Positions 1 to 11,800 of a stretch of DNA of 64,000 nt are shown piece after piece. The DNA comes from Ricinus communis (taxonomy: Eukaryota; Streptophyta; Magnoliopsida; Malpighiales; Euphorbiaceae): assembly GCF_019578655.1 (NCBI RefSeq), contig NC_063263.1:13329001-13393000 (forward strand), written 5' to 3'. Under the pieces are notes generated by a model, which saw only the letters and a list, made by a program, of their open reading frames with translations, made no database searches and was not told the origin of the DNA. The position numbers and the translations under genes were made by a program. The stretch's first letter is position 1. Each line of letters starts with the position of its first letter.

Positions 1-1760
1 ATTGGCAAAACTTTTGTATTTTGTTGCCCTTTTGGGCCTTGAAGTTGAAGTTCCAGATTTTCAGCTTCTGTTCAAGAAAAGTCAACCATACGAAAATTTG
101 CAAGAAAATGAGATATATGTTGATTGATAGGAAGAAAAAAATTGATTCATTGGTAAATTATTGGGTTAAGAATATAAATTCACTTAAATTTCAAACCTCT
201 ATTATTGAAAAAAGAAAGCATGAAAATACCAATTCTTTTTAGGAAATATGAAATACCAAGTGAGTCCTGAATACAAACTGCATTGGCTCAAGAAATCTAT
301 AGGGTGCAGCATTTGAGGTATATGATAAGGTTCCTTATGGTAGTAGTACCAGATGGGTTTCTCGGCTGTATGTTGACAATGGTTACCCCAAATTTCGCCT
401 GGATACAGATTCAACTATGGTTGTTCAATGGCTTGCAGGAGGCTCCAGATGCATGAACCACAATTCGGACTTTGTTGAAGTGAGCCTTCTGCTAAACAGA
501 AAGGACCGGAACCTGCACATTTGGCACATGTACATAAATGGAAGCAAATAGAGCAGCAGAGTTTTCTGGCGAATGCCTCTTTGAATCATGGTAGAGGCGT
601 GAACATTCTGAGAACACCTCCTGTTGAAATTCAGCCAATTCTAATTCTGACAGATGATCTAGTGGGACTCAATGACCAGGGAGTGTGTCCCTTTCTAATA
701 TCAGCTATTAATGTGTTTCTTTATTATCTTACTCCCTGATTCATTGGGATATCTTATCTCCCCTCTCATGTATCACCAAATATCACCGTTGATATTCTCC
801 AGACACAGTGAATTATGTGGAGAAAGGGTGTCATGATAAGTCTCTAAGGTTTGGAGCAAGGAGCATAAATCATTCCATCACAACCCATCTCCTTCTGTCT
901 GGTTCCTTGAAGCCTGATTCTTTCTTTTTTTTCTCCTTCTAATCAAGTGATGCTGAAATTTCTTGCTCTGATGCAACAACTACGAGGAATCCATCTCTAA
1001 AAGTCGCAAGGTATAAAGGAGAAGCTACTTGCACGCAATAATTCAGTTAAGGAGCTCAACAGAGGAGTGCAGGAATTGCTGGTGTTGCGTGAATGATTGC
1101 GAGGCTCGATCTTACCCCAAATAAACAGGAGCCTCCAATCCCGTTTCTGGTTGTAGGGCAGGAACTTCAAACCTCTCCACGAAGGGAAAGGGCATGCAAG
1201 ATTATTATTCTGCAGGCACTCAACAAAAAGATGAGGAAATCACTCATGCTACAAGTATGGATGTGGCTTTGCATGTCTCCTACAATGTCCGAGGCCGAGT
1301 AGAAGTTCACCTCGTACAGGTTGAGAAACACAAAGCCATAATTGCTATTGTCTCACTATTCACTGGCATCTAAAAGCATAGCTACTAGTGTTAAATTCCT
1401 AATGGCTGCCCAAATCATGCTCTCAGGTCTTTATTTCTTTTTATTTTCTATGCCTAGCTATAGTGCACATTAACTGATGGGGTTGAAAGTTTTTTTTCTT
1501 TTACTTTTCTTAAAGAAATCAAAATTAAAGGTTTTTCAGTATTAAAAATTAAAATAGATTTTGAAAATGCTTATATGGATTTGGAGGTTTATTTGTTATT
1601 AAGTCTCCGTCTAATTAGGAGCTTAGAATATAGTAAAATTATTTTCATATGCTTATTTGTAATAAAAAAAAAAAAAAAGATTAAGAACTTACAACTTACT
1701 TTTTTCTGTTAAACTATCAATAAATAAATCTTTTTTTCCCTCGAAAGTACCACTCTATAG
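1..1760 (+). repeat. Diverged segmental duplication, left copy
   Basis: Positions 1-840 and about 1640-1760 resemble 4280-4850 in the same order and orientation. Shared landmarks are the GGCAAAAC..TTTGTATTTTG start (3 and 4294), the stretch ending CCAGATTTTCAGCTTCTG (about 53 and 4340), GGCGTGAACATTCTGAGAA (about 595 and 4485), GGAGTGTGTCCCTTT (about 680 and 4565) and the ATCAATAAA..ACCA..ATAGACT block (about 1715 and 4790). About 800 bases (840-1640) are present only in this copy. Because the right copy lies just 3' of the mTERF gene, this left copy is probably the 3' flank of another mTERF copy beyond the left edge. That last step is inference. Confidence 0.7.
303..740 (+). pseudogene. Decayed RNase H-like domain relic (retroelement or RNase H-like gene)
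   Basis: An open stretch of 82 codons (303-548, no Met start, stop at 549) reads like the plant RNase H fold typical of non-LTR elements and RNase H-like genes, including FRLDTDSTMVVQW, which has the acidic L-x-T-D-S motif. After a frame break the neighbouring frame (521-739) continues with SFLANASLNHGRG, like the family's C-terminal helix. There is no intact start, a stop lies directly upstream, and one frameshift is needed to join the parts, so it is a fossil. A shorter relic of the same C-terminal part lies at about 4485-4610. The assignment comes from remembered family patterns, not from a search. Confidence 0.5.
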
Positions 1761-2382
1761 ACTGATGCCAATTGGGGCTTTAACCAATGAAGAGTTTATT
1801 TTCTGATCAAAAAGAGAATTTCCTAAGATGGCAATAAAATATTGAACTGATAATCAATTGGAGTATCAAGTTGTTGTTTTCTCCTTTCATACTAAAGAGA
1901 AGCGAAAAAATTTGACTTTATTTTGGACCCAGAAACATCAAAGCATAAAATTTCAATGCAATCATTAACTAATCAAGTGACCCGAGCCTGATTATACACA
2001 ATTTACAAGAAAGCCTACCGTCCTGTTGTTTCCCATCTCTGAGCAAATATCACGTCAACCCAAATCATAACCAACCTAAACACTCAAAAATAACTTAATA
2101 TAGCAATTTGACTCCATAAAAGTTCTTCTTATTTAGCGGGAGCTCCACAAAAGTTCAAACCTGCAAAGATTCCAACTTGTAAAGATCCCTTCAGTAACAA
2201 ACGACGCAGTTTTGATTTTAACAAACAATCCGCTGCTCTCTCCTGGTGAGTGTTGACTGTTACTTCTCTCTTACTGGGGTTTTGGTTTCTAGTTAGTCAG
2301 TTTCGGAGTGTCCTCTGCTGCTGCTGGAACTGGAAGCCGAAATAGGTGACATTCTTCTTTTACCATCTAACTTTCAGTTTCC
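741..2382. other. Gene-free stretch and 5' flank of the mTERF gene
   Basis: AT-rich DNA with short poly-A and poly-T runs (for example 1663-1678). No convincing exon is seen. The ORF at 1093-1302 has no recognisable similarity. The last 200 bases (about 2190-2380) should hold the promoter and leader of the mTERF gene, but no clear TATA box stands out. Confidence 0.5.
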
Positions 2383-3603
2383 ATGTTTTATTTTCTTTGT
2401 AAAACTATTCTCCAAAGAAATAATGGTTGCTTTATCAGTGCTCAAAAACCATCAATTTTATTATTATCAGATGCTTGTATTAGATATATGTCAAGTGATG
2501 AAAATCAACACTCATTTACTGTTTCTTATCTAATAAAAACATATGGGTTTTCTCCAGAATCTGCCTTATCAATTTCTAAAAGAGTCAATTTTGAAGACCC
2601 TAAAAAACCTGATCTTGTTCTATCATTTTTCAAGAACCTTGGATTCTCAAAAATCCAAATCTCTAAAATAATCAGAAAGTTCCCAGAAACTCTATCAGCC
2701 AATCTTGAGAAAAATATTTTCCCTAAAGTTGAGTTCTTTATATCTAAAGGTGCTTCAACAACTGACCTCATAAGAATCTTCACTTATTATCCTTGGCTCT
2801 TTAGTAGAAGCTTAGAAAACCAGTTGATTCCTTCTTTTAATTTCTTTAGAGACTTCCACCATTCTGATGAAAAAACCATTGCAGCAATTAAACGTTATCC
2901 TATTATTCTAACTCGTCGCCTTGAAGCTGATGTGATACCTAATATCAATACTTTGCATGAATATGGAGTTCCTGCATCGAAAATTTTGATGTTAGTTCAT
3001 TATTTTCCTCAAAAAATTGGGATGGAAGCAGATAAGTTTAAAAAGATTGTGGAGGAAGTGAAGAAAATGGGATTTGATCCATTGAAGTCACAGTTTGTTT
3101 CAGCAATAATAGCATTAACGGCAATGAGCAGGTCAATGTGGGATAAGAAGGTTGATGCTTATAAAAGGTGGGGCTGGTCTAATGAAGATATTTGTAGAGC
3201 CTTTGTAAAGTTCCCTTGGTGTATGACAAATTCTGAGAATAAGATTATGGCAGTAATGGATTTTTATGTCAATAAATTGGGTTTAGAATCTTCTGTCATT
3301 GCTCATCGCCCTTTGCTACTTTCGCTGAGCTTGAAGAAGAGGCTTATCCCAAGAGCTTCAGTTATTCAGTTTCTATCATCTAAAGGCTTGATGAAAACGA
3401 GTTCTGGTATGATTAGAGTGTTCACGTGTACGGAGAAGTATTTCATGGAAAAATGCATCAATTGTTATGAAGAAGCACCTCAGCTATTGAAGCTATATAA
3501 TGAGAACTTGGAGCTTTCTAAACAGCTAGTTGTTAAGCAACAGCGAATAAGACAGACAAAGTTTGGCCCCTTTCGCAAGATGTTAGGAGCAGCTAATAAG
3601 TAA
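2383..3603 (+). CDS. Mitochondrial transcription termination factor (mTERF) family protein
   Basis: Intronless ORF of 406 residues from ATG to TAA. It belongs to the large plant clade of organelle-targeted mTERF proteins, which bind organellar nucleic acid through stacked helical repeats and affect transcription or splicing in mitochondria or plastids. The repeat pattern is visible from about residue 65 to 345 as units with a Phe/Leu-x-x-x-Gly-Phe start and a Pro near the end, for example FFKNLGFSKIQISKIIRKFP, FISKGAS, YYPWLFSRSLE and FVKFPWCM. The first 35 or so residues have few acidic residues and several Lys, Arg and Ser, compatible with an organelle presequence, but mitochondrion or chloroplast cannot be decided here. 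Family members often sit in tandem arrays, and the duplicated flanks on both sides fit that. The specific orthologue is not identified. Confidence 0.93.
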   Translation: MFYFLCKTILQRNNGCFISAQKPSILLLSDACIRYMSSDENQHSFTVSYLIKTYGFSPESALSISKRVNFEDPKKPDLVLSFFKNLGFSKIQISKIIRKFPETLSANLEKNIFPKVEFFISKGASTTDLIRIFTYYPWLFSRSLENQLIPSFNFFRDFHHSDEKTIAAIKRYPIILTRRLEADVIPNINTLHEYGVPASKILMLVHYFPQKIGMEADKFKKIVEEVKKMGFDPLKSQFVSAIIALTAMSRSMWDKKVDAYKRWGWSNEDICRAFVKFPWCMTNSENKIMAVMDFYVNKLGLESSVIAHRPLLLSLSLKKRLIPRASVIQFLSSKGLMKTSSGMIRVFTCTEKYFMEKCINCYEEAPQLLKLYNENLELSKQLVVKQQRIRQTKFGPFRKMLGAANK

Positions 3604-5033
3604 TGACTGATAATCGCTGCAGATAAGCTTGTAGGTGGTAGGTGGTGATTGTTAATTGATCTGATGCCATGGAATTCATAGTGAGGAACTTGCATTGTTT
3701 CTAGTTGAGGAGCACAGCTAATACAAGTGATTGCAACTTTTGAGTATTTATTTATTTATCTATTCTTGAGTGAAGTTCAAACTTATCTCGAGTGAGGTCT
3801 ATCTCTCTATCGAAGTAAACCAGATTTTTTGTTACTTTGGTTCTTTGTCCATTTTGCTTTCTTGGGTGTTTTTGTTATTGCCTTTTATCATCCATAGTAA
3901 TGTTAAAATGGACTTTAAGAGATTCTTGGCCAATCTGCATATTCATTGTTGCTATGTGTTCGGTCGTCTGAAGGTAATATAATTGGGATTGTTAGGTTGA
4001 GGGCCACATCACAATACCCTTTAACTCTTGGGCTGCTTACTCCCAGCAAACCAGCACCAGCTTCAGCCAGCAGATAAACTTACATGCTTGGTTAAGACAG
4101 GTGAAATTATGCTAGGAAATGAGAATACTCAAATTTACTGAAGCCATTGCAAATAGCAGCAATAGTGGCCGAGTGCAATGGGAAACTTGTGCTGAATCTT
4201 GCCTCATCTTGTAAAAGAGAAAGTTATGTACTTTTTTGTTCCCGCAGAAGTTAATAGAATGTATGTAGCCGAAGCTTCAGCTTCCCTCACAATGGCAAAA
4301 CCTTTGTATTTTGATGCCCTTTTGGGCCTTAAATGAAGTTCCAGATTTTCAGCTTCTGCTCAAAAATATAATAACTATAAAAACTAAATTTGCAAGAAAA
4401 ATAATGGGTTAAAAATTATTGATTGCCACATAATACATGGAACCAAAAGACTTTCTGGCGATTGTTACTGAGTCATGAGGTATAGGCGTGAACATTCTGA
4501 GAATAGCTCCTGCTGAAACTCGGCCAATTCTGATGGATGATATATTGGGAGTCAAATGGCCAAGGAGTGTGTCCCTTTTTAATAGCAGCTATTAATGTGT
4601 CTCTTGATTTTCTTATTCTTTTATCTCCTCTTCCATGTATCACAAAAGATCACACCTTTGATATTCTCCAGAGACAGTCAATCAGGTGAAGGAACATGTT
4701 ATGAATATGATAATATACACTTTATTATTAATAGACGTAGGCTTGAAACTATGTGCTTGTTTGTTTTACTTAACTTTTTTCTTTTAAAATATCAATAAAA
4801 ATACATCTTTTTTGCCTTCAAAAATACCATTATAGACTATTGTTGCGCAGCTAAATAAGACCGGAACCATATTACTATAATGTTTTTAATTTTCAACAGT
4901 TAAAGAAAAAGATATCTTTATTTCTTTTTCTTTTTCAAAAATAACAATAAATATAGACATTAATAATATAACTATAATACAAATGAATCCAACTGGGATT
5001 TGCTAATTCACTGTCATCATCTCCTTCCCTTCT

Positions 5034-5037
<4 letters not shown>
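3604..5037. other. Intergenic region between mTERF and PATROL1 genes
   Basis: Holds the mTERF 3' flank, the right copy of the segmental duplication (4280-4850) and the start of the PATROL1 promoter. Short ORFs at 3770-3982 and 4595-4798 resemble nothing I recognise and have the AT-rich codon pattern of random sequence. Confidence 0.6.
4280..4850 (+). repeat. Diverged segmental duplication, right copy
   Basis: Matches 1-840 plus about 1640-1760, in order, with many substitutions and small indels. It keeps a shortened RNase H-like relic: the frame at about 4486-4610 reads VNILRIAPAE, then LGVKWPRSVSLF, before a TAA. About 800 bases present in the left copy are missing, or were inserted there. 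Confidence 0.7.

Positions 5038-5065
<28 letters not shown>
5038..5065 (+). promoter_or_regulatory. (CT)14 tract near the PATROL1 transcription start, with a probable leader intron
   Basis: A pure CT run lies about 780 bases upstream of the PATROL1 start codon. CT-rich tracts are common near plant transcription starts. A leader intron is likely: a candidate donor CTCAA|GTACGC at about 5226 and an acceptor TCTCTTTTTAG ending at 5783. No clear TATA box was found. The intron and start position are inferred. Confidence 0.4.
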
Positions 5066-5069
<4 letters not shown>

Positions 5070-5841
5070 GTAGAATCTCGCTCGCCAAGGAAAGAAAAAA
5101 AAAAAAAGACAAACACTTTCTTAAAACTGACCATTTCAATTTCAATTCTTTTTTTATTTTTTTGATTTTTTTTAAGAGGTGGGACATTTGACTACTGCTC
5201 TTTGTTCCTTTCTCTGCATTTCTCAAGTACGCTTCTTTTTCTTTTCACTGATTTCTCGCTTCTAATTTGTAATTTATTCTTTGATCTACTGTTACTCTTT
5301 CAGTTTCATGATTACGGCATCGTCATGATTAAGTATGAGACTGAAAAGGATAATAAAGTTGAGTAAAGAAGAAAAAAGTTGAGATCTTTTAATGTGTTGA
5401 GTAACTTTTCACTAACCTAAGTAATTGACATTTATTATTAACTTGATTAAGTAAGTCAAGAAGTTGTTTTAGGAGTAATTGAGTATCATATTTAAGCATT
5501 TGCAGTGAATAATTGGATCTAGAGTTGTGTTTTTGAAGTCAATTCATTTACTTTCTCATTGTTTCCTTCATATTCTCAGCACCCGAATTTGTTGTAAAAG
5601 ATGTCTTTTGTTTTCTTGATTTGTTAGATTTCAAGTGTTGGACCAGGATCTAAATCCATGTGTTTAGTGTACTGCTAATTTATGTCATATAATGCAGCTT
5701 TAATCAAAATCTAGCTCTTTTTTTTGTCCGTATATTCTAATGAACTGAATTGGGAAATTGTTTTCTAATCTCTCTCTTTTTAGATAACCAGGTTGTGAAG
5801 ATAGCTTGCTTACTGAGCTGTAAAAGTTTACAGAATTCAGA

Positions 5842-8800
5842 ATGGAAGAGTATGTATTGCACTATTTCCTTAATGGGAATTTCTCTTCTCTTTAACTTGC
5901 TCTAAAATATATCTACTTGATGAATATTAGGGAGACTGCTGTTCAGCTTCTACAGAGATACAGGCGCGACAGGCGCATACTTGTGGATTTTATACTTTCT
6001 GGTAGCTTAATTAAGAAAGTTGTAATGCCTCCTGGTGCTGTTACACTAGATGATGTGGATCTAGACCAAGTCAGTGTAGATTACGTCCTTAATTGTGCTA
6101 AAAAAGGTGGCTAATTATCTTTATTTTAATCGCTTTCTTTGCAAGGATTCTTTTTTTTTTAATTATTCTCTGTATAATGACTTTCTGACAATGTAGGTGG
6201 AATGCTTGAGCTTTCCGATGCAATAAGAGATTACCATGATAACACTGACTTGCCCCACATGGTATGCCTTAACTTGAAGTGTGGTGGATGAATGATGATG
6301 TAGTTCCTTTTATTTCGCTTGTATATATAATTGTTTGTAGATATTCGTGTTTTGATAGGCCTGAGCTATAACCCGTTATTTCTAGTTTTCACTCCATGGA
6401 AACTTAGTTTTGGATATCTTTTTGAGAATTATGCTCGTGATAATGAGGCACAAGCTGTAGGTTTTTTAGAATTTGGGATTTGGTTGTATTTTCCTTTTGT
6501 TCTTTCTAACTTTTAGCTCTGATATAGTAACCAAACTTAATGGATGTTTGTACTTGATATCTCTGTTAGTAAATTCAAGTTAGAGTATGGATGATTTTAT
6601 TAATCTTGTGCTGGTGATTACTAAAGTTGAATTCCTTTTTTCAATTTCAGAATAATGGCAGTTCTGCTGCTGAATTTTTCTTGGTTACAAATCCTGATTC
6701 TTCAGGATCACCTCCAAAAAGGGCCCCACCACCTATTCCTGTTTCTACACCGGCCCCTGTGCATACTCCTCCAATAATTGTATCATCCCCTGTAGCATCA
6801 TTTTCAAGCATAGGAAAATCAGAATCCTTCAACTCCACTGAAGTTCGAGAGCTGACTGTGGATGACATTGAAGATTTTGAGGATGACGAAGATGAACTTG
6901 AGGAAGTTGAAAGTGTCAGGATTTCAAGGCGCAATACAACTGGAGCTGCTGATCTTATTCCCAAATTGCCTGCTTTTGCAACAGGTAACAATTGCTAAAA
7001 AGCTTAGAGTATTAGATTTAAAGCTAGTGTATCCTATTATCGTGGTCTTTTATGGCGTCGGAGGTTTGATGAGGAAGGAATCATTTCGAAAGTTGATAGC
7101 AGCCAGGTATGGGGATGAAAAGTCAGATGCACTATTTCAATTATTCAGTGCCCTCATGGTAGTTGAAACCCATTAGGAATAAGTGAGGACTCTGAAAAGC
7201 ATATTAAGCTCAATGTGGAAATGGATTTGAGGTGTTGTTTATTACTTAATTCTTGATTCATTTTCTATTATCATGGAGTGTGGATGAGATTGCACTTGCC
7301 ACAAGAAGGCTTGCATTTAGTTATATGGTTTAATTGGTCATTCTAGGAATTGGTGGATGGTGTTTTTGGTTTCTAATTTGTGATTTTTTGCCAATTCTAA
7401 GAAGACATATTTCTTTCCTATAATATAAATAAAGCCTTTCACATTAAATTATTAGGAGATCCTCATGCATATGGAAATAATTTACTAAATAGGATTATGA
7501 TAGGGACAACAGTAAGGATTATGACATGAATTAGGAAAAGGAAAAACTTCTAATAAATGTTGATGTTTCTTTGTAAGATTTTTCCAGTCTGTTATTTATT
7601 TGGATTCAAGTTTGCAGTTTGCACTGTGGGTTGCCTTGTAATGGAAATCTTGATGCAGAAGGTGAATTCAGTAACTGTTTGCCAGTAATTCATTGATCTT
7701 TACTGCTTTCAGGTATTACAGATGATGACCTCCGTGAAACTGCATATGAAGTCCTCTTGGTATGTGCTGGTGCAGCAGGGTAAGTTCCTTTAATAACATC
7801 AATATGCAGATTCTTTTTTCATGTAAGGTCAAATTATTATGGATTATTGGTACCTTGATTTATATGCTGTGACCTTCCTCTGCTTTCTTGTTCTTCTGTG
7901 TTTCTGCAATGCCTTGTTTTAATTTTCTTTTCCTGTTATCACCAAATGAATAGGGGCCTAATAGTCCCATCAAAGGAGAAAAAGAAAGACAAAAGGTCCA
8001 AGTTGATGAGGAAGCTTGGACGTAGTAAAAGTGAGAATGTTGTCCAGTCTGATCGTGCTCCGGGATTGAATGGCTTGTTAGAGATCATGCGTGCTCAGAT
8101 GGAGGTATTTCAGAAAACTTCTTCACATGCAGTCTTTAGTCCTTATCTCAAACAAACTTATTCTAAGAGATCATGCATCCTTAATTTGAAAGCTCTTAGT
8201 TAAATGGTTTTAGACTCAAGCCTTGTGCTAGAAACCATGTCAATATCAAGTGGTCAATACCAGGTAAACTCTTAAGAACGCCAATAAAAGTTGAAGAAGG
8301 AAGGATGAGCATCTTATCAGGATTTTTCCATATGTGACTTAAGGATTTATTATCTTACATTCTGTAGTCCTCTGCATATCCCATTTAGCGTATCCCTAAG
8401 GCTGGAGCTTTTTAATATAATAACTGATCAGACTGTTGCAGTCATTTACTCGTGTTTTTTTTTCATTGCCATGTGTACAATGGTTACCTTTTCTTTATCT
8501 TCTGAGACACTGAGTGTGCACTCTTATTGGTGCTAAAAGAAATGATGCTACATCACTTTAATCTTCACTCTTTGAGTACCAATATTAGTACTTTTCTAGT
8601 TCATGAAGTTTTTTTATTTCTTAACTACATTATATTCTTCCTATGGTTCAGTTTGGCCAATTTAAACTCTTTGTATAGTTGATGATGTAATATTCTGTTA
8701 CCATTCTTAAATGAGTGCAGATATCTGAGGCAATGGATGTTAGAACAAGAAAAGGGCTGCTAAATGCTCTTGCTGGTAAAGTGGGGAAAAGAATGGATAC

Positions 8801-11800
8801 TCTGCTGATTCCTTTGGAACTGTTATGCTGTATTTCACGGACAGAATTTTCTGACAAGAAAGCATATATACGGTGGCAGAAAAGGCAGGTAAATTCTGTC
8901 CCCTTTGCCCAATTAGTTTCCATCTTATTTTTCTTTTCTTCTGTAAGGTGCAAAACTTCTCTAAAAGTAGGTTTAGGAGGAAATTGAGTTGATATTAGTT
9001 TTGCACATTTTCAACTTTGTCTCATTACAGTTATTCATACTGGAGGAGGGGCTTATCAATCACCCAGTTGTTGGGTTTGGTGAATCTGGGCGTAAGGCAA
9101 GTGACTTGAGGATTCTTTTGGCAAAAATTGAGGAATCTGAGGTATGTGCTTTAGTGAATCAAGATTTTTGCCATGCTCTATCATTTAAAATTAATCATAC
9201 CACGAAGATATGCCTTACCTTGTTATTCCACTCTTGGCTGGTTGACAAAACTTTCTCCTCGCATTTTCTAGTTCTTCCAATTCATTATACTTCTTAGTTC
9301 ATCTGAATGAGTTGGCACTTCACTGCCCATCAGTTATGACATGTATTAAAATTTTGTATGCCTGGTATTGCTTTCCCTTTCTTGTAGTTTCGTCCATCTT
9401 CTGAGGGGGAAGTCCTACGAACAGAATGCTTGCGGTCTCTCAGAGAGGTTGCTGTTCCACTTGCTGAGAGACCAGCTCGGGGTGACTTAACTGGTGAAGT
9501 ATGCCACTGGGCAGATGGTTATCACCTTAATGTTAAATTATATGAGAAGCTCCTACTCAGTGTATTTGACATCTTAGATGAGGGGAAGCTGACAGAGGTT
9601 AGTAATTTCTCATCTTGGTCCTGATACTATAAATTTTTAGATTTTGCGCATAGGTTGGATTGTTGATGTCCATAGTTTACTGTGATGCTGGCTTATGTAC
9701 AATTATCCAGTACTTGAAAAAAATTTCAAAATTTCAGAAAGCATGTTACAAATCTTTATCAGGACATTTGTGAAATTCAAGCTGTGACTCAATATTATTG
9801 ATTTTCTAAATTGAAAACAATGGTGTTTGTATTTGACCTTTATATCTGGTTTACCTAATATGATCCCTGTTTTCATTTTCAGGAAGTGGAAGAAATACTT
9901 GAGCTCTTAAAGTCAACCTGGCGTGTTCTAGGACTTACAGAGACTATCCATTATGCATGCTATGCATGGGTATTATTTCGTCAGGTACAGTCCCCTACTC
10001 TGCTGAACCCAGAAGAGAAAGGGGGCAAAAGTGCAGCAAAATGGCAGCTAATAATGCCGATTATAGAATAGGGAATGCACTTTCTTTCCCCACTTTTTGA
10101 CCTGTATTCCCTTAGTAGTTAATTCCCCTTAGTTGATGATTTTCCTTATAAAAGAATAAACTAATTGCCATAATGAAGTAAAAATATGAAATATAAAACA
10201 GCGTGAATCTGGGGTTTCTTGCTGGTAAAGGACTATATTATGTAGTGAGATTTGTTGTATGACTAACAAATCATCACAAGCAAGAAAGGGATCTTCCAAC
10301 CTGTGTTCTAAATGAGCTTCTATTCTCTATATTTAATTCGTTATTTGTTATCATTAATCATTGGCAATATCCTCAATTCCTTTATGTCCATTTTCATTGT
10401 TTGATTGCAGTATATTATCACACAAGAGCACAGTCTCTTGCAGCATGCCATTCAACAGCTAAAGAAGATACCATTGAAGGAACAACGGGGCCCACAAGAG
10501 AGGTTGCACCTGAAAAGTTTGTGTTCCAGAGTTGAGGGCGAAGATTTATCTTTCTTGCAGTCCTTTTTGTCACCAATTCAGAAATGGGCTGATAAGCAGC
10601 TAGCGGATTACCATAAGAATTTTGCTGAGGTTTGACTAACTTTTTGATCTGATGGAGATCTGGCAATAGATAATGTTTCAATCATAATTCCAATCATGGA
10701 TGCTATAAATGCTGAAATTGGTTCTCTCATTTGTAGCATTCAATTTTACTGCTAACATTATGTAGGCATAGGCAATTATTATTATAAGTTCATTTACTTC
10801 TCATGCTATTATTTGGCACTCCTGTATTCAAATAAAAATAGTGCAATGTGAAGGAATAAAAAGTTTGACACTAGGATTGTGTGCAAATGTATTCTTTCAT
10901 GCAATTGCTGTGATATGCATTTGAACTAGGGAACAGAGAGAGATTTTGAATGATAAGTGTCCTTTTTTTTTAGTTCTTTATAGTTTACTGGTGATTCACA
11001 TGTTGAATCATGCACTTCCCTGCTGAAATCTTTTTAAACCTTTTTTTGCTTATAATATTTTTCAACGGCAGTTGCAACTATGTATTATAACATATCTCAC
11101 TGTCCTTGCAGGAATCTGCAACTATGGAGGATGTAGTATTAGTTGCGATGGTTACTCGGAGACTACTTTTGGAAGAATCTGATCAGGTAAGTAAAACCCT
11201 TCCTTGTTAGATGCTTGCATGTGTGTGTTAGTGAGCACATTATGGGATACATTCTAAATTTGAGGTGGATATTGCTGTTATTTGGTCAAGAGCTTCATAT
11301 TTATGCTGCACATATTACTTGATGGGTTGAAAGTTATGCATCCATTACTGTCTTGTAGGGATCTCTCACAGACCGGGATCAGATTGAGTCATACATATCA
11401 ACTTCCATTAAGAACGCAGTTACAAGAGTAAGTGTTCCAACCTTACAGATTCTGGCCGGCTCACTAGATTAATGATGGTAGACCATGCACTCTAAAAATA
11501 AAAGCAAATAATAGGAGCGGTAACACATTATATAAGGGCTTGACAAATTTCATCATTTAACCTGTATATAACTAATTGCTGAACACTCTTCACAAGCAGG
11601 TCTAACAAAAACACAGAAATATGCACCATAGATGCCAACTATGAAAAACAACAAAATAACAGTCAACTGGAATCAGTTTTAGAGCATCCAATGCATGGAA
11701 TTCTTGCATAGTTTTTATATATATAGCATCTGAAAGTCCAAATTTCTGTCAAGTAGAAGCTGAATTTAGGAGGATTGCTATATTGTTGTACTTTCCCTAT

